Positions 35,875 through 44,892 are shown, counted from the stretch's first letter. The stretch: DNA of 64,000 nt from Syntrophomonadaceae bacterium (GCA_018333865.1 JAGXSE010000056.1:86001-150000), one strand, 5' to 3'. Numbers and translations: made by a program. The notes: generated by a model not told the origin, from the sequence alone.

Positions 35875-37126
35875 ATTGCCCTTGTTGCTGCTTTCCCCCT
35901 GGCTGCTCTTTCTGCTTTTGTTGTTGCCCCTCTATTTTTTGCACTGTGATGCTGATTATTTCACCTGGCACATCGAACTCCATGGTATTTCCGTCCGCAG
36001 TGGTAATTACCACCTTTGACTTTTGCTGCCCTTCGGGGCTATTGCCTGGATTGCCCTTGGGGGGGCTGTTTCCGCCCTGTTCTTGCCCTCCGCCCCCCTT
36101 TCTCTCCGCTTGCTTTTGTTTCAGCCGTTCCTGACCATACCGCTGTTCCAGCAAATAAATATTTTCGCGCGTAATCAGGCGGGCAGGGACGATCTTGGCC
36201 GGCAGGTCACTGTTGCCGGTTCTGATGACGTTGTCATGGTTCCAGGTGCCTGTTCTGGCCAGATCAAAAGCTGCCTGGTATGCATGGTTCCCTACCTGTT
36301 CTGGCTGCAAATCTGCCTCCCCATTGTGGGTTCCGCTGGCAAGAGCTGCTGCTGCCTCCAAAGTTGCGCCGGTGCCTACCGTCAACACATCCTGCGCGAC
36401 ACCTTTCCTCTCAACTATACCAAGCAAGAGTTTTGTCTGCCGATCCGTATGGGCTGCGATCGCCCGGGGCCGCCCTGTTTGGGCCAACAGCATCTCCAGG
36501 TTTTCTTCAGCAAAGCCGGGGTTTTGCGGATCCCAGTCCTTGGGTATGATCGTCAGGCCAAGTTCTTTTCCCGCCGCAGTGAAACCATCTGCCATTTCCC
36601 GTAAAGAATAATCGACCTGGGGTCCCCGCAGCAACAGTACCGGCACCCCTGGGCTTTTTTTGGCTCCTGTTTTGTCCGCAATTAAGGATGCTTGGAGTTC
36701 TCCCAGCCGCCTGGTATCTACGCCTACATATCCATCCAACGAGGTTTCGGGGGGAAGGGAATAGATCCCTACCAGTTTAATGTTTTCCCGCAGGATTTTT
36801 TGGGCTAGTAAGCCCCCCATCTCCGGTTTCGCTACCTGGAGTATAATGGCCTTTACCTCTTTTTTGATCAAATTATCTATTTGCTCTTCTTGTTTTGCTG
36901 GATCACCCCCGGCATCGAACCAAATGATCCTGGTGTTATCCTGCTTTTCTCTGCCTTTCATAACCCTCTGCAAAATAGATGCGACTTCCTGGTCGAGATT
37001 GCCGATACTAACCCCAATCGCGACTGGAGGCTGCACAGGTTTAGACTCAGGTTTGCGGCCACATGCTCCAAGGCTTAGTGTAATAATTAACCCCAAAACG
37101 CAAACCGAAAAGGTCCATTTTTTCAT
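35873..37126 (-). CDS. Sugar-binding-type substrate-binding lipoprotein with Gly/Gln-rich C-terminus
   Basis: I place the start at ATG 37126 (MKKWTF) with AGGA upstream; the signal peptide ends in the lipobox LSLGACG. The mature part is a type 1 periplasmic binding fold of the ribose/xylose-binding class (IGVSIGNLDQEVASILQRVMKG, VGVDTRRLGELQASLIAD). Residues about 335-415 are low-complexity (KGGGGQEQGGN, GGKQQQGQ) with an island VVITTADGNTMEFDVPGEIISITV that may be a small beta domain. No permease or ATPase gene is next to it, so it may be a sensor or partner of a distant transporter. Confidence 0.82.
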   Translation of the reverse strand: MKKWTFSVCVLGLIITLSLGACGRKPESKPVQPPVAIGVSIGNLDQEVASILQRVMKGREKQDNTRIIWFDAGGDPAKQEEQIDNLIKKEVKAIILQVAKPEMGGLLAQKILRENIKLVGIYSLPPETSLDGYVGVDTRRLGELQASLIADKTGAKKSPGVPVLLLRGPQVDYSLREMADGFTAAGKELGLTIIPKDWDPQNPGFAEENLEMLLAQTGRPRAIAAHTDRQTKLLLGIVERKGVAQDVLTVGTGATLEAAAALASGTHNGEADLQPEQVGNHAYQAAFDLARTGTWNHDNVIRTGNSDLPAKIVPARLITRENIYLLEQRYGQERLKQKQAERKGGGGQEQGGNSPPKGNPGNSPEGQQKSKVVITTADGNTMEFDVPGEIISITVQKIEGQQQKQKEQPGGKQQQGQ

Positions 37127-37213
37127 TTCCCAGTTCCTGACGCTCCTTTGGCCCTCCATTTTACTTTATTTTTTCAAAAAACCATTATTATTAACCCTCC
37201 TAAACATGGTCCG

Positions 37214-37250
37214 TAAAAAAAAACAAGGAACGGCAGCCCATTCCTTGTTT
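37214..37250 (-). terminator. Rho-independent terminator of the split-Soret-like gene
   Basis: On the minus strand ACAAGGAA and TTCCTTGT flank a ten-base loop and are followed by an uninterrupted run of T. Confidence 0.92.
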
Positions 37251-37287
37251 GAAGACTAATATTTTTCCAGACGTCTGGTAAGCTTGC

Positions 37288-38283
37288 TTATTTCTTCAAC
37301 TGGTGGGGAACTGATTTGTAACCTGGATCATCATGGCAGGGCAGACAGTTGGCCAGGCCCATCTGATCGTCTAACATGCTGTTGGCGCCGCGGTGGCAGG
37401 GGAGGCAGCCGGCATAGTCGTCGGTCGGCTTGAAGGCAACCACAAACTTACCGTCCGCAAAGGTATTAAGTAATTCTGTCGCTTTAAATGCAACATCGCC
37501 GGAAACCTTGCCGCAGCGGTCGGCTCTTTCTCTACTACCAACCTTTACATTGGCGGCATTCACCCACTTGCTGATCGACTGGTGACATAGGGGGGAATTA
37601 GCCACAGTTTGAAGCTGCTTGGGGAAAGTGGAACCAGCACCGTCCCATTTGGTAGATGGGAAGGGATAGGTTTGGTACCAACCCAGCAGTTCGCTGATCA
37701 TTTGCAGCCCGGTCGCTCTGCCGGCAACAAGCTCAAAGATGGCGCCAGGGGGAATCAGTGATCCGCAAAGGGTGCCCCAGCTAGCGACGCCGCCACGGGC
37801 CCAGAAAAACATATCATCGGGAAAACCGGTCCAGGGGAAGCCAACTTTTTCTCTCAATAACCCGACAACTGCCAGGTATACAGAGTTGCCTCAGCCCATC
37901 CCCTGGTGATAGAACTTGTAGGCTCTTTCACCCACTTCTGAAGGGTTAAGCTTTGCATAAGGCCATACGGTAGGAGGCTTGGCACTCATAGCTTGCGCTC
38001 CGGTAATAGTAACGGTTCTGGTAGCTGCCTGCCAGTCTACCTTTGCTCCCAGGGCTTCGGAGACGAACCTGATGGGAACCAGGGTCCTGCCCCCTTCAAT
38101 TTTCGCAGCCGAAGATTCAATGGCAGCACCGTTAACCAGGATCTTAACCCCGCTGGTGGCAGAAGCCAGGCCCATTCCGGCAACACCTAGCATGCCGCCT
38201 GCGGCGGCGGTTCCAACAGCCAGACGGACGAACTTACGCCGGGAAAGCCCGTTGGATGTGGTTTCGATATTGTTCTCACTCAC
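37288..38283 (-). CDS. Split-Soret-like diheme cytochrome with in-frame TGA, probable selenoprotein
   Basis: The GTG at 38283 follows AGGAGG. The frame runs for 130 codons to TGA at 37891-37893 and continues without any other stop to 37288, giving 331 residues if TGA is read. The parts are: twin-arginine signal (SRRKFVRLAVG, residues 14-40); copper-amine-oxidase-like stalk domain (46-95, GGRTLVPIRFVSEALGAKVDW); C_GCAxxG_C_C/split-Soret domain (from about 110); two heme motifs CLPCH near the C-terminus. TGA falls in GMG-U-GNSVYLAVVGLL, where relatives have a metal- or redox-active Cys. Further family cysteines are present (WGTLCGSL, NSPLCHQ, ADRCGK). A SECIS-like hairpin follows the TGA. If it is not a selenoprotein, it is a pseudogene with a single nonsense mutation. 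Confidence 0.8.
37857..37879 (-). promoter_or_regulatory. Candidate bacterial SECIS hairpin downstream of the in-frame TGA
   Basis: On the transcript ACCUG (37877-37873) pairs with CGGGU (37864-37860), extended by two pairs across a bulge, and closes an eight-base loop GCAGUUGU. The loop begins 18 bases after the UGA and its first base is G, both within the published rules for bacterial SECIS as I recall them. A competing stem (GGCAACU with AGUUGUC) also exists. Confidence 0.5.
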
Positions 38284-38493
38284 GATCTTTTACCTCCTTA
38301 GCTCTGTACCTTATGGGAATTAATTGTTCAATAATTAATTTCTATGGCAATTTTAAGAATCCTGGCAGTTTAAAGGTAATAGATTTTTATACATTACTGG
38401 TGTTTGGTTATGTATTATGCTATTTATAAGAGAGTTATTCCGCTCAGAGCGTATTCAGCAGAATTTTTGAAATCTAAAGCAGCTGTTTATCGC

Positions 38494-38518
38494 AAAGAAA
38501 AGAGGCCTAACACCTCTT
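38494..38518 (-). terminator. Terminator after the zinc-ribbon gene pair
   Basis: On the minus strand AAGAGG and CCTCTT form a six-bp stem with a seven-base loop, followed by TTCTTTGC. It is of moderate strength. Confidence 0.6.
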
Positions 38519-38524
38519 CCTTGG

Positions 38525-38767
38525 TTACACGCTAGCTAAGTTTATTGACACTCGCCGATCCCAGCCGCACCGGGGGCAAGACAACAAGTGCGTGCAGTGC
38601 CGGCCTGGGTGGTCCCCATTAAATGACAGGAGATCTGCTTCTCCGTAGGGGCTGTAAAGTCCGGCGAAGCCGCTTACCGGTCCCTGGTCCAGGCAATTGG
38701 CACCACACTCTGGGCATACCTCGCTCAGGCTCTCTAGGCCATTACAAAGGGGACAGACCCGTTCCAT
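38525..38767 (-). CDS. 80-aa zinc-ribbon protein
   Basis: The protein begins MERVCPLCNGL, then VCPECGANCLDQ, and ends with HCTHLLSCPRCGWDRR. It has at least two CxxC pairs at the N-terminus and a CPRC pair at the C-terminus, so it likely binds two metals. It lies nine bases downstream of a second small zinc-ribbon gene, forming a two-gene operon. The function is unknown; no family name can be given. Confidence 0.7.
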   Translation of the reverse strand: MERVCPLCNGLESLSEVCPECGANCLDQGPVSGFAGLYSPYGEADLLSFNGDHPGRHCTHLLSCPRCGWDRRVSINLASV

Positions 38768-38776
38768 AATATTTTA

Positions 38777-38944
38777 TTAATAGTCTTCATCAGAGGCATC
38801 GATCACTTGGCAGCTTCCTTCACTGCAAGTATTGCCGCAAGATGGGCATTCTGCTGTCAAGGCTGCGGAAGCAAAGGTCGTCCCGCAGTCACTGCACTTA
38901 AAACTTCTTTTGGCATTATCAGCCATGGAACGATTTACAGGCAT
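38777..38944 (-). CDS. 55-aa zinc-ribbon protein
   Basis: The ATG at 38944 follows GAGGAGG seven bases away. The 55 residues contain KCSDCGTTFAAS-like and ECPSCGNTCSEGSC segments, giving CxxC plus CxxC zinc-ribbon geometry, and end in an acidic tail DASDEDY. It is translated just ahead of the 80-aa zinc-ribbon gene. Small ribbons of this kind occur near redox operons in anaerobes; the role is unknown. Confidence 0.7.
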   Translation of the reverse strand: MPVNRSMADNAKRSFKCSDCGTTFASAALTAECPSCGNTCSEGSCQVIDASDEDY

Positions 38945-39080
38945 TTCTTATCCTCCTCAAAAATCATCATCTATTACCGGCCTTATTCGGACAGCAATAG
39001 TTTTCCTTTTCGGAGGCAAAATTATATGCCCGGCAAAGAATAATATATGCAAATTTGTATCCAGGCTCATTCTAGTTACA

Positions 39081-39110
39081 AAAGAAAAACCCGGGGCTCA
39101 CCCCAGGCTT
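39081..39110 (-). terminator. Terminator of the dsr/polysulfide reductase operon
   Basis: On the minus strand GCCTGGGG and CCCCGGGT form an eight-bp stem with loop TGAG, followed by TTTTTCTTTT. It lies 21 bases past the stop of the flavoprotein gene. Confidence 0.88.
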
Positions 39111-39130
39111 TGCGCAGATAACTTTAGGAA

Positions 39131-40831
39131 TTATTCTTCCAGTTCTCCCGGCCAGACCTCTACCCCGCCTTCAAGGTACTTGATGTTGGTAAAGCCGGCG
39201 CCTTCCAAGGCCCGGTAGGCTTCATAACCCCTTGTACCGAGTTCGCAGATGATCACCAGCAATTTATCCTTAGGCAGATCCTTTAATCTTCCTCTCAGCT
39301 GGCCCATGGGGATATGGATGGTCTTATCGCTGGGAATGCGCCTGGTGTTGAACTCTTCCGGCAGCCTGACATCTACCAACAAAAGGTCTTCTCCGGCAGC
39401 CAGTTTCTCCTTCAGTTGGGCGCTGGTAATCCCGGCTACCAATCCAGCCAATTTGTTGCGGGCAGTATTGGCAGCAGTGGCGCTTAGGTCTATGGCGGTA
39501 GCAAAAGGCGGAGCATAGACAGTATCGAGATTGGCAACGTCTTCCACGGTTCCCCCGAATTTAATCACCGTTGCCAGCACGTCTACCCGCTTGATGGCAT
39601 CCCCAGGACCAAGAAGCTGGGCGCCCAAGAGCCTGCCAGAATTTTTTTCTACAACTAACCTGGTGATTACTCCGGCCTTCGTCGGGTAATAATGGGCGCA
39701 GTCAGTAGCGGCGGTCATGGTGGTGATGACCTCGAAACCCAGGGCCTTGGCTTCTTTTTCGCCCAGACCGGTCCGGCCGATGTTGTGTTCAAAAGCCTGC
39801 AAACCTGTAGTACCCAGTATCCCCGGGAAAGTGGTTTTCCTCCCCGCCAGGTTGTCCGCAATCACACGGCCATGCTTATTGGCATAGGAGGCCTGGGGAG
39901 CGTAGACCTTTTGGCCGGAAACAAGATGGGTATTCTCAACACAGTCACCCCCGGCATAAATGGAGGGATCGCTGGTTTGCAGGAATTCGTTAACTGCAAT
40001 GGCCCCGCCTGCCCCCAACCGGAGCCCGGCAGCCATGGCCAGATCTACCCTGGGCCTTACCCCCACTGCTATTATCGCCAGGTCCGCTTCCAATTCGCCC
40101 TTGTCGGTAACTACCCGGCTAATATTACCCTCATCGCCGCCCAGGAGAGCTGTCACCCTGGTGCCGGTCATCACGTTAAGCCCGCGCCCCTCCAGCTTTT
40201 TACGCAGGATAGCAGCCATATCCGGGTCAAGAATAGAGGGAAGCAGCTGATCTGCAATATCTACCACCGTTACCTTTACCCGGTTATTTGCCAGTCCGTC
40301 TGCGGCTTCAAGGCCGATCAGCCCGCCGCCGATCACCACTGCCTTTTTAATCTGCTTGGTTTTCAAAGCAGCTTTTATTTTGATGGCATCTTCAGGGTGG
40401 TTCAAGCGGAATACCCGTTGCAAGTCTGCGCCTTGAATAGCCAGGGTCACCGGGTCAGAGCCGGTAGCTAAGACCAGATAGTCGTAAGGAATAGTCTCCT
40501 GGCTGTCATCCTCCAAACGGCGCACTCTGACTTCTTTACTTTCCCGGTCTATAGCTTCAGCCAGGATTCCCGTGCGGATTTTTACGGCCTTTGCTTTATC
40601 AAAGAAGTTTACAGTACGCACAACACCAGAGGGAGTTGTCATTAGCTCCTCGAGGTTTGGTATTAATCCTCCCACAAAAAAGGGCATGCCGCAGCCTCCA
40701 TAGGAAATCAACTGCCCTTTTTCAATGATCGTAATTTCCGCATCAGGTAGAAGCCGGCGGGCTCTGGCCGCCGTTTTGGGTCCGGCAGCCACCCCGCCGA
40801 TGATTAAAATGCGGGTATTTTCTCCCCTCAT
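39131..40831 (-). CDS. Rhodanese-fused FAD oxidoreductase (CoA-disulfide/NADH polysulfide reductase, Npsr-like)
   Basis: Residues 1-450 form a pyridine-nucleotide disulfide oxidoreductase with a single redox Cys47 in SYGGCGMPFF, FAD motif ILIIGGVAAGPKTAARAR and NAD motif AVVIGGGLIGLEAA. Residues about 470-566 are a rhodanese domain whose active-site loop reads CELGTRGYEA. Enzymes of this layout reduce CoA-disulfide, CoA-persulfide or polysulfide with NADH. It is the last gene after dsrMKJOP, 29 bases downstream of dsrP, linking cytosolic sulfane sulfur to the sulfite pathway. Confidence 0.92.
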   Translation of the reverse strand: MRGENTRILIIGGVAAGPKTAARARRLLPDAEITIIEKGQLISYGGCGMPFFVGGLIPNLEELMTTPSGVVRTVNFFDKAKAVKIRTGILAEAIDRESKEVRVRRLEDDSQETIPYDYLVLATGSDPVTLAIQGADLQRVFRLNHPEDAIKIKAALKTKQIKKAVVIGGGLIGLEAADGLANNRVKVTVVDIADQLLPSILDPDMAAILRKKLEGRGLNVMTGTRVTALLGGDEGNISRVVTDKGELEADLAIIAVGVRPRVDLAMAAGLRLGAGGAIAVNEFLQTSDPSIYAGGDCVENTHLVSGQKVYAPQASYANKHGRVIADNLAGRKTTFPGILGTTGLQAFEHNIGRTGLGEKEAKALGFEVITTMTAATDCAHYYPTKAGVITRLVVEKNSGRLLGAQLLGPGDAIKRVDVLATVIKFGGTVEDVANLDTVYAPPFATAIDLSATAANTARNKLAGLVAGITSAQLKEKLAAGEDLLLVDVRLPEEFNTRRIPSDKTIHIPMGQLRGRLKDLPKDKLLVIICELGTRGYEAYRALEGAGFTNIKYLEGGVEVWPGELEE

Positions 40832-40860
40832 CGACGCCCCTCCTATTTCTTTTCTCTGGA

Positions 40861-42093
40861 CTACATCCCTACTGTCTTGCCGTTATCCTGGGATACAATG
40901 GCCGGCTTTGTCTTGGCATATCTGGCGCTTTCAAGGGACAGTTCCGTCTCCTCCTTGACTGATACCGCTATTTTTAATAGCAGGGTTAGAATAAAGGCTC
41001 CAATAGCCCAAATACCGATAGTTATCAATAGTTCCGGGACAGTAGGCACATATTCCACCACTTGCCCAAAGGGATTTGGTATATATCCGGCAACAACCAG
41101 AGCTAATCCCTTTTCAATCCATAGGGAAATAAATACCGCAGCACAGGCTATCTTCAGGGTAAACTCTTTTTTCCGCGTATTCGGGTTCAAAAGGAGTACC
41201 GTGGCCGCTAAGGCCAATATGGCAAAGATCCACATAAAGGGAACCAAGTTACCCTTGCCTTGATATCCCACAAAAAGATATAGCAGCGTACTCATCTTCT
41301 CTGGCACCTGGCTGTAAAAAGCGGTGAAAAACTTCAATCCCCAAAAGAAGATATTCACTGTCATGGCATAAGTAACTATCACTGCTAACTTTTTAATGGC
41401 CTCATCCCCGGCATCAAACTTGGATACTTTGCGCAAAAAATAGCACAGGAGGATCAAGAGGGCCGGGCCGGCAGCAAAGGCCGAAACCAGGAAATGGGCG
41501 GCCATTAGCGATGTCAGCCAGAAGTATTTGCCTGGCAGGCCGGAATAGAGAAAGGCCGTCACCGTATGGATGCTGATCGCAAGCGGAATGGAAATGTAAA
41601 TCAATGGTCTTACCCATGCCGGCGGGGTTACGCCTTTTCGCTCTGCATCCAGTACATTCCAGCCAATCAGGATGTTTAACAAGAGATAACCGTTCAGCAC
41701 TACCATATCCCAAAATAGCATGGAACTGGGCGAGGGATATAAGATAATGTTTAACAGCCTGCTTGGCTTGCCAAGGTCCACAAAAACGAATAAACCGCAC
41801 ATAATCACCGCAGCCACGGCCAGGAATTCGCCCAAAACCGTCAGGCGGCCAAAAACTTTCACGTTATGCAAATAATAAGGCAACACCACTGTTACAGCCG
41901 AAGCGGCCACCCCGACCAGGAAGGTTAATTGGCCTATATAGAGGCCCCAGGATACATCACGGCTCAAGCCGGTAACAGTTAAGCCCTGACTGAGCTGGTG
42001 CATGTAACTGGCGAAACCTACCCCCATGAGGGCGAGCAAGAGGATTATCCAGCTCCAGTACCATTTACTTCCATTGAGAGTCTTTTCCAGCAT
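40861..42093 (-). CDS. dsrP: DsrP, NrfD-type quinone-interacting membrane subunit
   Basis: The 410-residue protein has about ten hydrophobic segments of the NrfD/PsrC type (SWGLYIGQLTFLVGVAASAV, FVFVDLGKPSRLLNIILYPSPSSMLFWDM, HTVTAFLYSGLPGKYFW). It exchanges electrons between quinol and the periplasm-side Fe-S/heme subunits DsrO and DsrJ. The ATG at 42093 follows GAGGAGGGGAG. It is in the standard order dsrM-K-J-O-P. Confidence 0.95.
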   Translation of the reverse strand: MLEKTLNGSKWYWSWIILLLALMGVGFASYMHQLSQGLTVTGLSRDVSWGLYIGQLTFLVGVAASAVTVVLPYYLHNVKVFGRLTVLGEFLAVAAVIMCGLFVFVDLGKPSRLLNIILYPSPSSMLFWDMVVLNGYLLLNILIGWNVLDAERKGVTPPAWVRPLIYISIPLAISIHTVTAFLYSGLPGKYFWLTSLMAAHFLVSAFAAGPALLILLCYFLRKVSKFDAGDEAIKKLAVIVTYAMTVNIFFWGLKFFTAFYSQVPEKMSTLLYLFVGYQGKGNLVPFMWIFAILALAATVLLLNPNTRKKEFTLKIACAAVFISLWIEKGLALVVAGYIPNPFGQVVEYVPTVPELLITIGIWAIGAFILTLLLKIAVSVKEETELSLESARYAKTKPAIVSQDNGKTVGM

Positions 42094-42108
42094 AGCTTAC
42101 TCCCCTCC

Positions 42109-42888
42109 TCATACCAGGTAGTAGATTTTGGGCTCTGTGCCAAGGTCCGGCTTGCGCCGAATTGAGTAACCTGAACGCAATATTTTTCTTACTTCAGAAT
42201 TTGGGTCAGCCAGATCGCCGAAGATCAAGGCCTTCTCCTCGCAAGCTTCCACACAAGCAGGTAGCTGGCCGAAGGCCAAGCGATCTTCGCAAAAACTGCA
42301 CTTTTCCACTACCCCTTTTTCCCGGGTGGGATACTTCTTGTTAATTTCAGCAATAAAGGGGCGTGGATCTCTAAAGTTAAAGCTCCTGGCGCCATAGGGA
42401 CAGCCTGCCATGCAATAACGGCAGCCAATGCAACGGTGATAGTCCATCACTACAATGCCGTCTCTCCGCTTAAAGGTTGCTCCGGTAGGACATACCCTTG
42501 TACAAGGTGCATTGTCACAATGATTGCACATGACAATAAAGGACCTGCGTTTTATTCCCTCGGCCATATATTCATGTTTAAGATCTGGAAAAGTATTGTC
42601 AAATGGCTCTTGCCAGATCCACTTTATTTCATCCTTGATATTCCCGATGTCAGGCACGTTATGAGTTTGATGGCAGGCAGCAATGCAGTCAGCACAATCC
42701 CTTTTGCCTGCCTCCCAGCACTTTTTCATATCAACAACCATTGCCCATCTATTGCCAGTCAGCGCGTTAGGATCGTCCGCAACCCTACTTTGGCCGCTGC
42801 CTGCCAACACCTTGACGGCTGGCAGAAAGCCCAGCCCCAAGGCACAAACCCCACCTATCCGCAAAAAGCTGCGCCGATGCATTTTCAT
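42109..42888 (-). CDS. dsrO: DsrO, Tat-exported ferredoxin-like Fe-S subunit
   Basis: The ATG at 42888 overlaps the dsrJ stop (TGATG) and has AAGGAGG upstream. The 259-residue protein starts with a twin-arginine signal (HRRSFLRIGG) followed by four cysteine groups (CWEAGKRDCADCIAAC; CNHCDNAPCTRVCP; CIGCRYCMAGCP; CSFCEDR with CVEAC) that would bind several [4Fe-4S] clusters. It connects DsrJ and DsrP on the outer face of the membrane. Confidence 0.95.
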   Translation of the reverse strand: MKMHRRSFLRIGGVCALGLGFLPAVKVLAGSGQSRVADDPNALTGNRWAMVVDMKKCWEAGKRDCADCIAACHQTHNVPDIGNIKDEIKWIWQEPFDNTFPDLKHEYMAEGIKRRSFIVMCNHCDNAPCTRVCPTGATFKRRDGIVVMDYHRCIGCRYCMAGCPYGARSFNFRDPRPFIAEINKKYPTREKGVVEKCSFCEDRLAFGQLPACVEACEEKALIFGDLADPNSEVRKILRSGYSIRRKPDLGTEPKIYYLV

Positions 42889-43289
42889 CAATTAGCCTCC
42901 TTTGGATCCACATGGCAGGTCCAACAGTCAGGTTTTACGCTGGCGTATTCATGGCAAACATCGCAAAACTCTTCCTTGTTGGAATGACATTCCATACATG
43001 TGTTCTGCAGGCTCATATTATACTGCTTGCCGTCTGTTGCCACGTAAATCCTTCTCCCATCGCGGACAACCGAATTTCTCCAGTCTCTTAAAAGCTCCAT
43101 GTGTTGCGTCCGCATGAATTCCTTGCCCTCAATGCATACTTTCTCCTGCATTTGGCGGATAGCCGGGGTATCCAAAGAAGGCACCGGCGCTGAAGTTGCC
43201 TTGCCCATATTGAACCAGAAGGGAGAAGTAATCAGGGCAACAAAAATACATAATCCGATTAGGATCCCACGGGCATTATACATTCTCAT
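42888..43289 (-). CDS. dsrJ: DsrJ, triheme cytochrome c
   Basis: The 133-residue protein has an N-terminal uncleaved signal-anchor (GILIGLCIFVALITSPFWF) and three CxxCH heme motifs (CMECH, CDVCH, CWTCH) in its last 40 residues. An extra Cys near residue 52 (KVCIEGKEF) may be the unusual distal ligand known for DsrJ. The start overlaps the end of dsrK. Its presence is notable because many Gram-positive sulfate reducers are reported to keep only dsrMK. Confidence 0.95.
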   Translation of the reverse strand: MRMYNARGILIGLCIFVALITSPFWFNMGKATSAPVPSLDTPAIRQMQEKVCIEGKEFMRTQHMELLRDWRNSVVRDGRRIYVATDGKQYNMSLQNTCMECHSNKEEFCDVCHEYASVKPDCWTCHVDPKEAN

Positions 43290-44892
43290 CAGCTACCACT
43301 CCTTTCAACGGATTACCGCGGAAGTCAACACTCCTCTTTTTCTCGCCGTCTAAAACCAGGGCATTCCCGACCAGCTCATGCAAGCCGGTGACGTCAACCT
43401 CTGGGACCCAGTAATTCATTAATGGTGGTAATACAGCCCGGTCTATTGCACAGATACAGCCAAGCATATTTACCCCGTATTTGTCCTGGACATGTTTCAC
43501 TGCGTTAGCCCTGGGCAGGCCGCCCCTAAGCCTGATCTCCAAAATCTCCTCGGCGTTAAGACCGCCACCGCTGCCGCAGCAGAAGGTCTGTTCCCGGATC
43601 GTGTTCTCAGGCATCTCATAGAAATTATTACAGACATTACGAAGGATGTAGCGCGGTTCTTCGAACAGCCCAATGGATCTGGCCGGGTTGCAGGAATCAT
43701 GGAAAGTGACTTGATAGTGATCGTTTCGGCTTGGGTCAAGCTTCAGCTTGCCGTTTTTAATCAAGTCAGAGGTAAACTCAGTAATGTGCACCATTTTGGT
43801 GCCCCTGGCATTTTCGAACTTGGTCCCTGTGATGGGAGAGACTGGTTCTTCCAGGAAATCTGCCGGGCCATTCATGGTGTTCATATATTGATGGACAACC
43901 CGCCACATGTGTCCGCACTCCCCGCCAAGGATCCACTTTACGCCCAAACGCTTGGCCTCAGCATACATCTTGTAGTTCAGCCTTTTCATCATTTCATGCG
44001 AATGGAAAAGTCCGAAATTTCCGCCGTCCGACGCATAGGTACTCCAGGTGTAATCAAGGCCAAGCTCGTGGAAGAGCAGCAAGTAACCCATCAGGGTATA
44101 GGTCCCCGGGTCGGCAAAAAAGTCTGCAGAGGGTGTTATAAAAAGAATTTCCGCACCTTTTCGGTTAAAAGTCGGCTCGACAGTGATTCCGGTTAATTTT
44201 TCTATATCCTCGGTTATAAATTCGATCATATCCTTCATGGCATGGGGTTGAATGCCCAGATGGTTACCGGTGCGGTAGCAGTTGGCAACGGGAGCAGAAA
44301 TCCAATCGATACCGCAGCCTAATAAGCTCAGTAGCTCCCGGCCAATCATCGTGATCTCCGCTGTGTCGATGCCATAGGGGCAAAAAACTGAGCAGCGCCT
44401 GCACTCGGTACACTGAAAGAAATAATAGAACCATTCTTTGAGCACATCCTCGGTAAGTTCCCGTGCTCCGGCAAACTTACCCAGGAGTTTGCCTGCAGTG
44501 GTAAAGTCCTTCCGGTACACAGATCGCAATAACTCAGCCCTTAATACAGGCATATTTTTCGGATCACCCGTGCCAATAAAATAATGGCATTTGTCGGCAC
44601 AGGCGCCACAGCGCACACAGATATCCATAAATAACTGCAGTGAACGGTATTTCCCCAGCCTCTCCCGCAGCCCCTCCAGGATGATCTCTTGCCAATTCGG
44701 CGGGAGTTTCCAATCAGCCTGCTCTGGCGCCCATTCCCTGGGATTAGGCAGGTTTACCGCTTCCAGGTTTTTACCTTTTACAGCATAGGGGAAAGTGCCG
44801 GGTCGGAAATCCGCAGGTATCTCCATCCACCCCGTTTGAGGAGGTTGATTGTTTATTTTTACCAGCTGATCCGGTTTTGGAACAGATGCCAT
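43276..44892 (-). CDS. dsrK: DsrK, HdrD-like heterodisulfide-reductase-type subunit
   Basis: The 538-residue protein has two N-terminal [4Fe-4S] motifs (CVRCGACADKCHYFIGTGD and CTECRRCSVFCPYGID). The C-terminal CCG-type motifs are FHDSCNPARSIG and TFCCGSGGGLN, which hold the special cluster that handles disulfides. It reduces the DsrC trisulfide on the cytosolic side using electrons from DsrM. The ATG at 44892 follows GGAGGC, three bases after dsrM. Confidence 0.95.
   Translation of the reverse strand: MASVPKPDQLVKINNQPPQTGWMEIPADFRPGTFPYAVKGKNLEAVNLPNPREWAPEQADWKLPPNWQEIILEGLRERLGKYRSLQLFMDICVRCGACADKCHYFIGTGDPKNMPVLRAELLRSVYRKDFTTAGKLLGKFAGARELTEDVLKEWFYYFFQCTECRRCSVFCPYGIDTAEITMIGRELLSLLGCGIDWISAPVANCYRTGNHLGIQPHAMKDMIEFITEDIEKLTGITVEPTFNRKGAEILFITPSADFFADPGTYTLMGYLLLFHELGLDYTWSTYASDGGNFGLFHSHEMMKRLNYKMYAEAKRLGVKWILGGECGHMWRVVHQYMNTMNGPADFLEEPVSPITGTKFENARGTKMVHITEFTSDLIKNGKLKLDPSRNDHYQVTFHDSCNPARSIGLFEEPRYILRNVCNNFYEMPENTIREQTFCCGSGGGLNAEEILEIRLRGGLPRANAVKHVQDKYGVNMLGCICAIDRAVLPPLMNYWVPEVDVTGLHELVGNALVLDGEKKRSVDFRGNPLKGVVADENV

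Noticed and set aside
37288..38283. Reading the split-Soret-like locus as a pseudogene with a nonsense mutation
   Set aside because: Both halves are intact and family motifs are conserved after the TGA. The stop is specifically TGA at a conserved Cys position, and a SECIS-like hairpin follows. Kept only as the alternative explanation.
39692..40471. Plus-strand ORF of 259 codons opposite the rhodanese-flavoprotein
   Set aside because: It is an antisense shadow of a clear oxidoreductase; no motif or start signal is visible.
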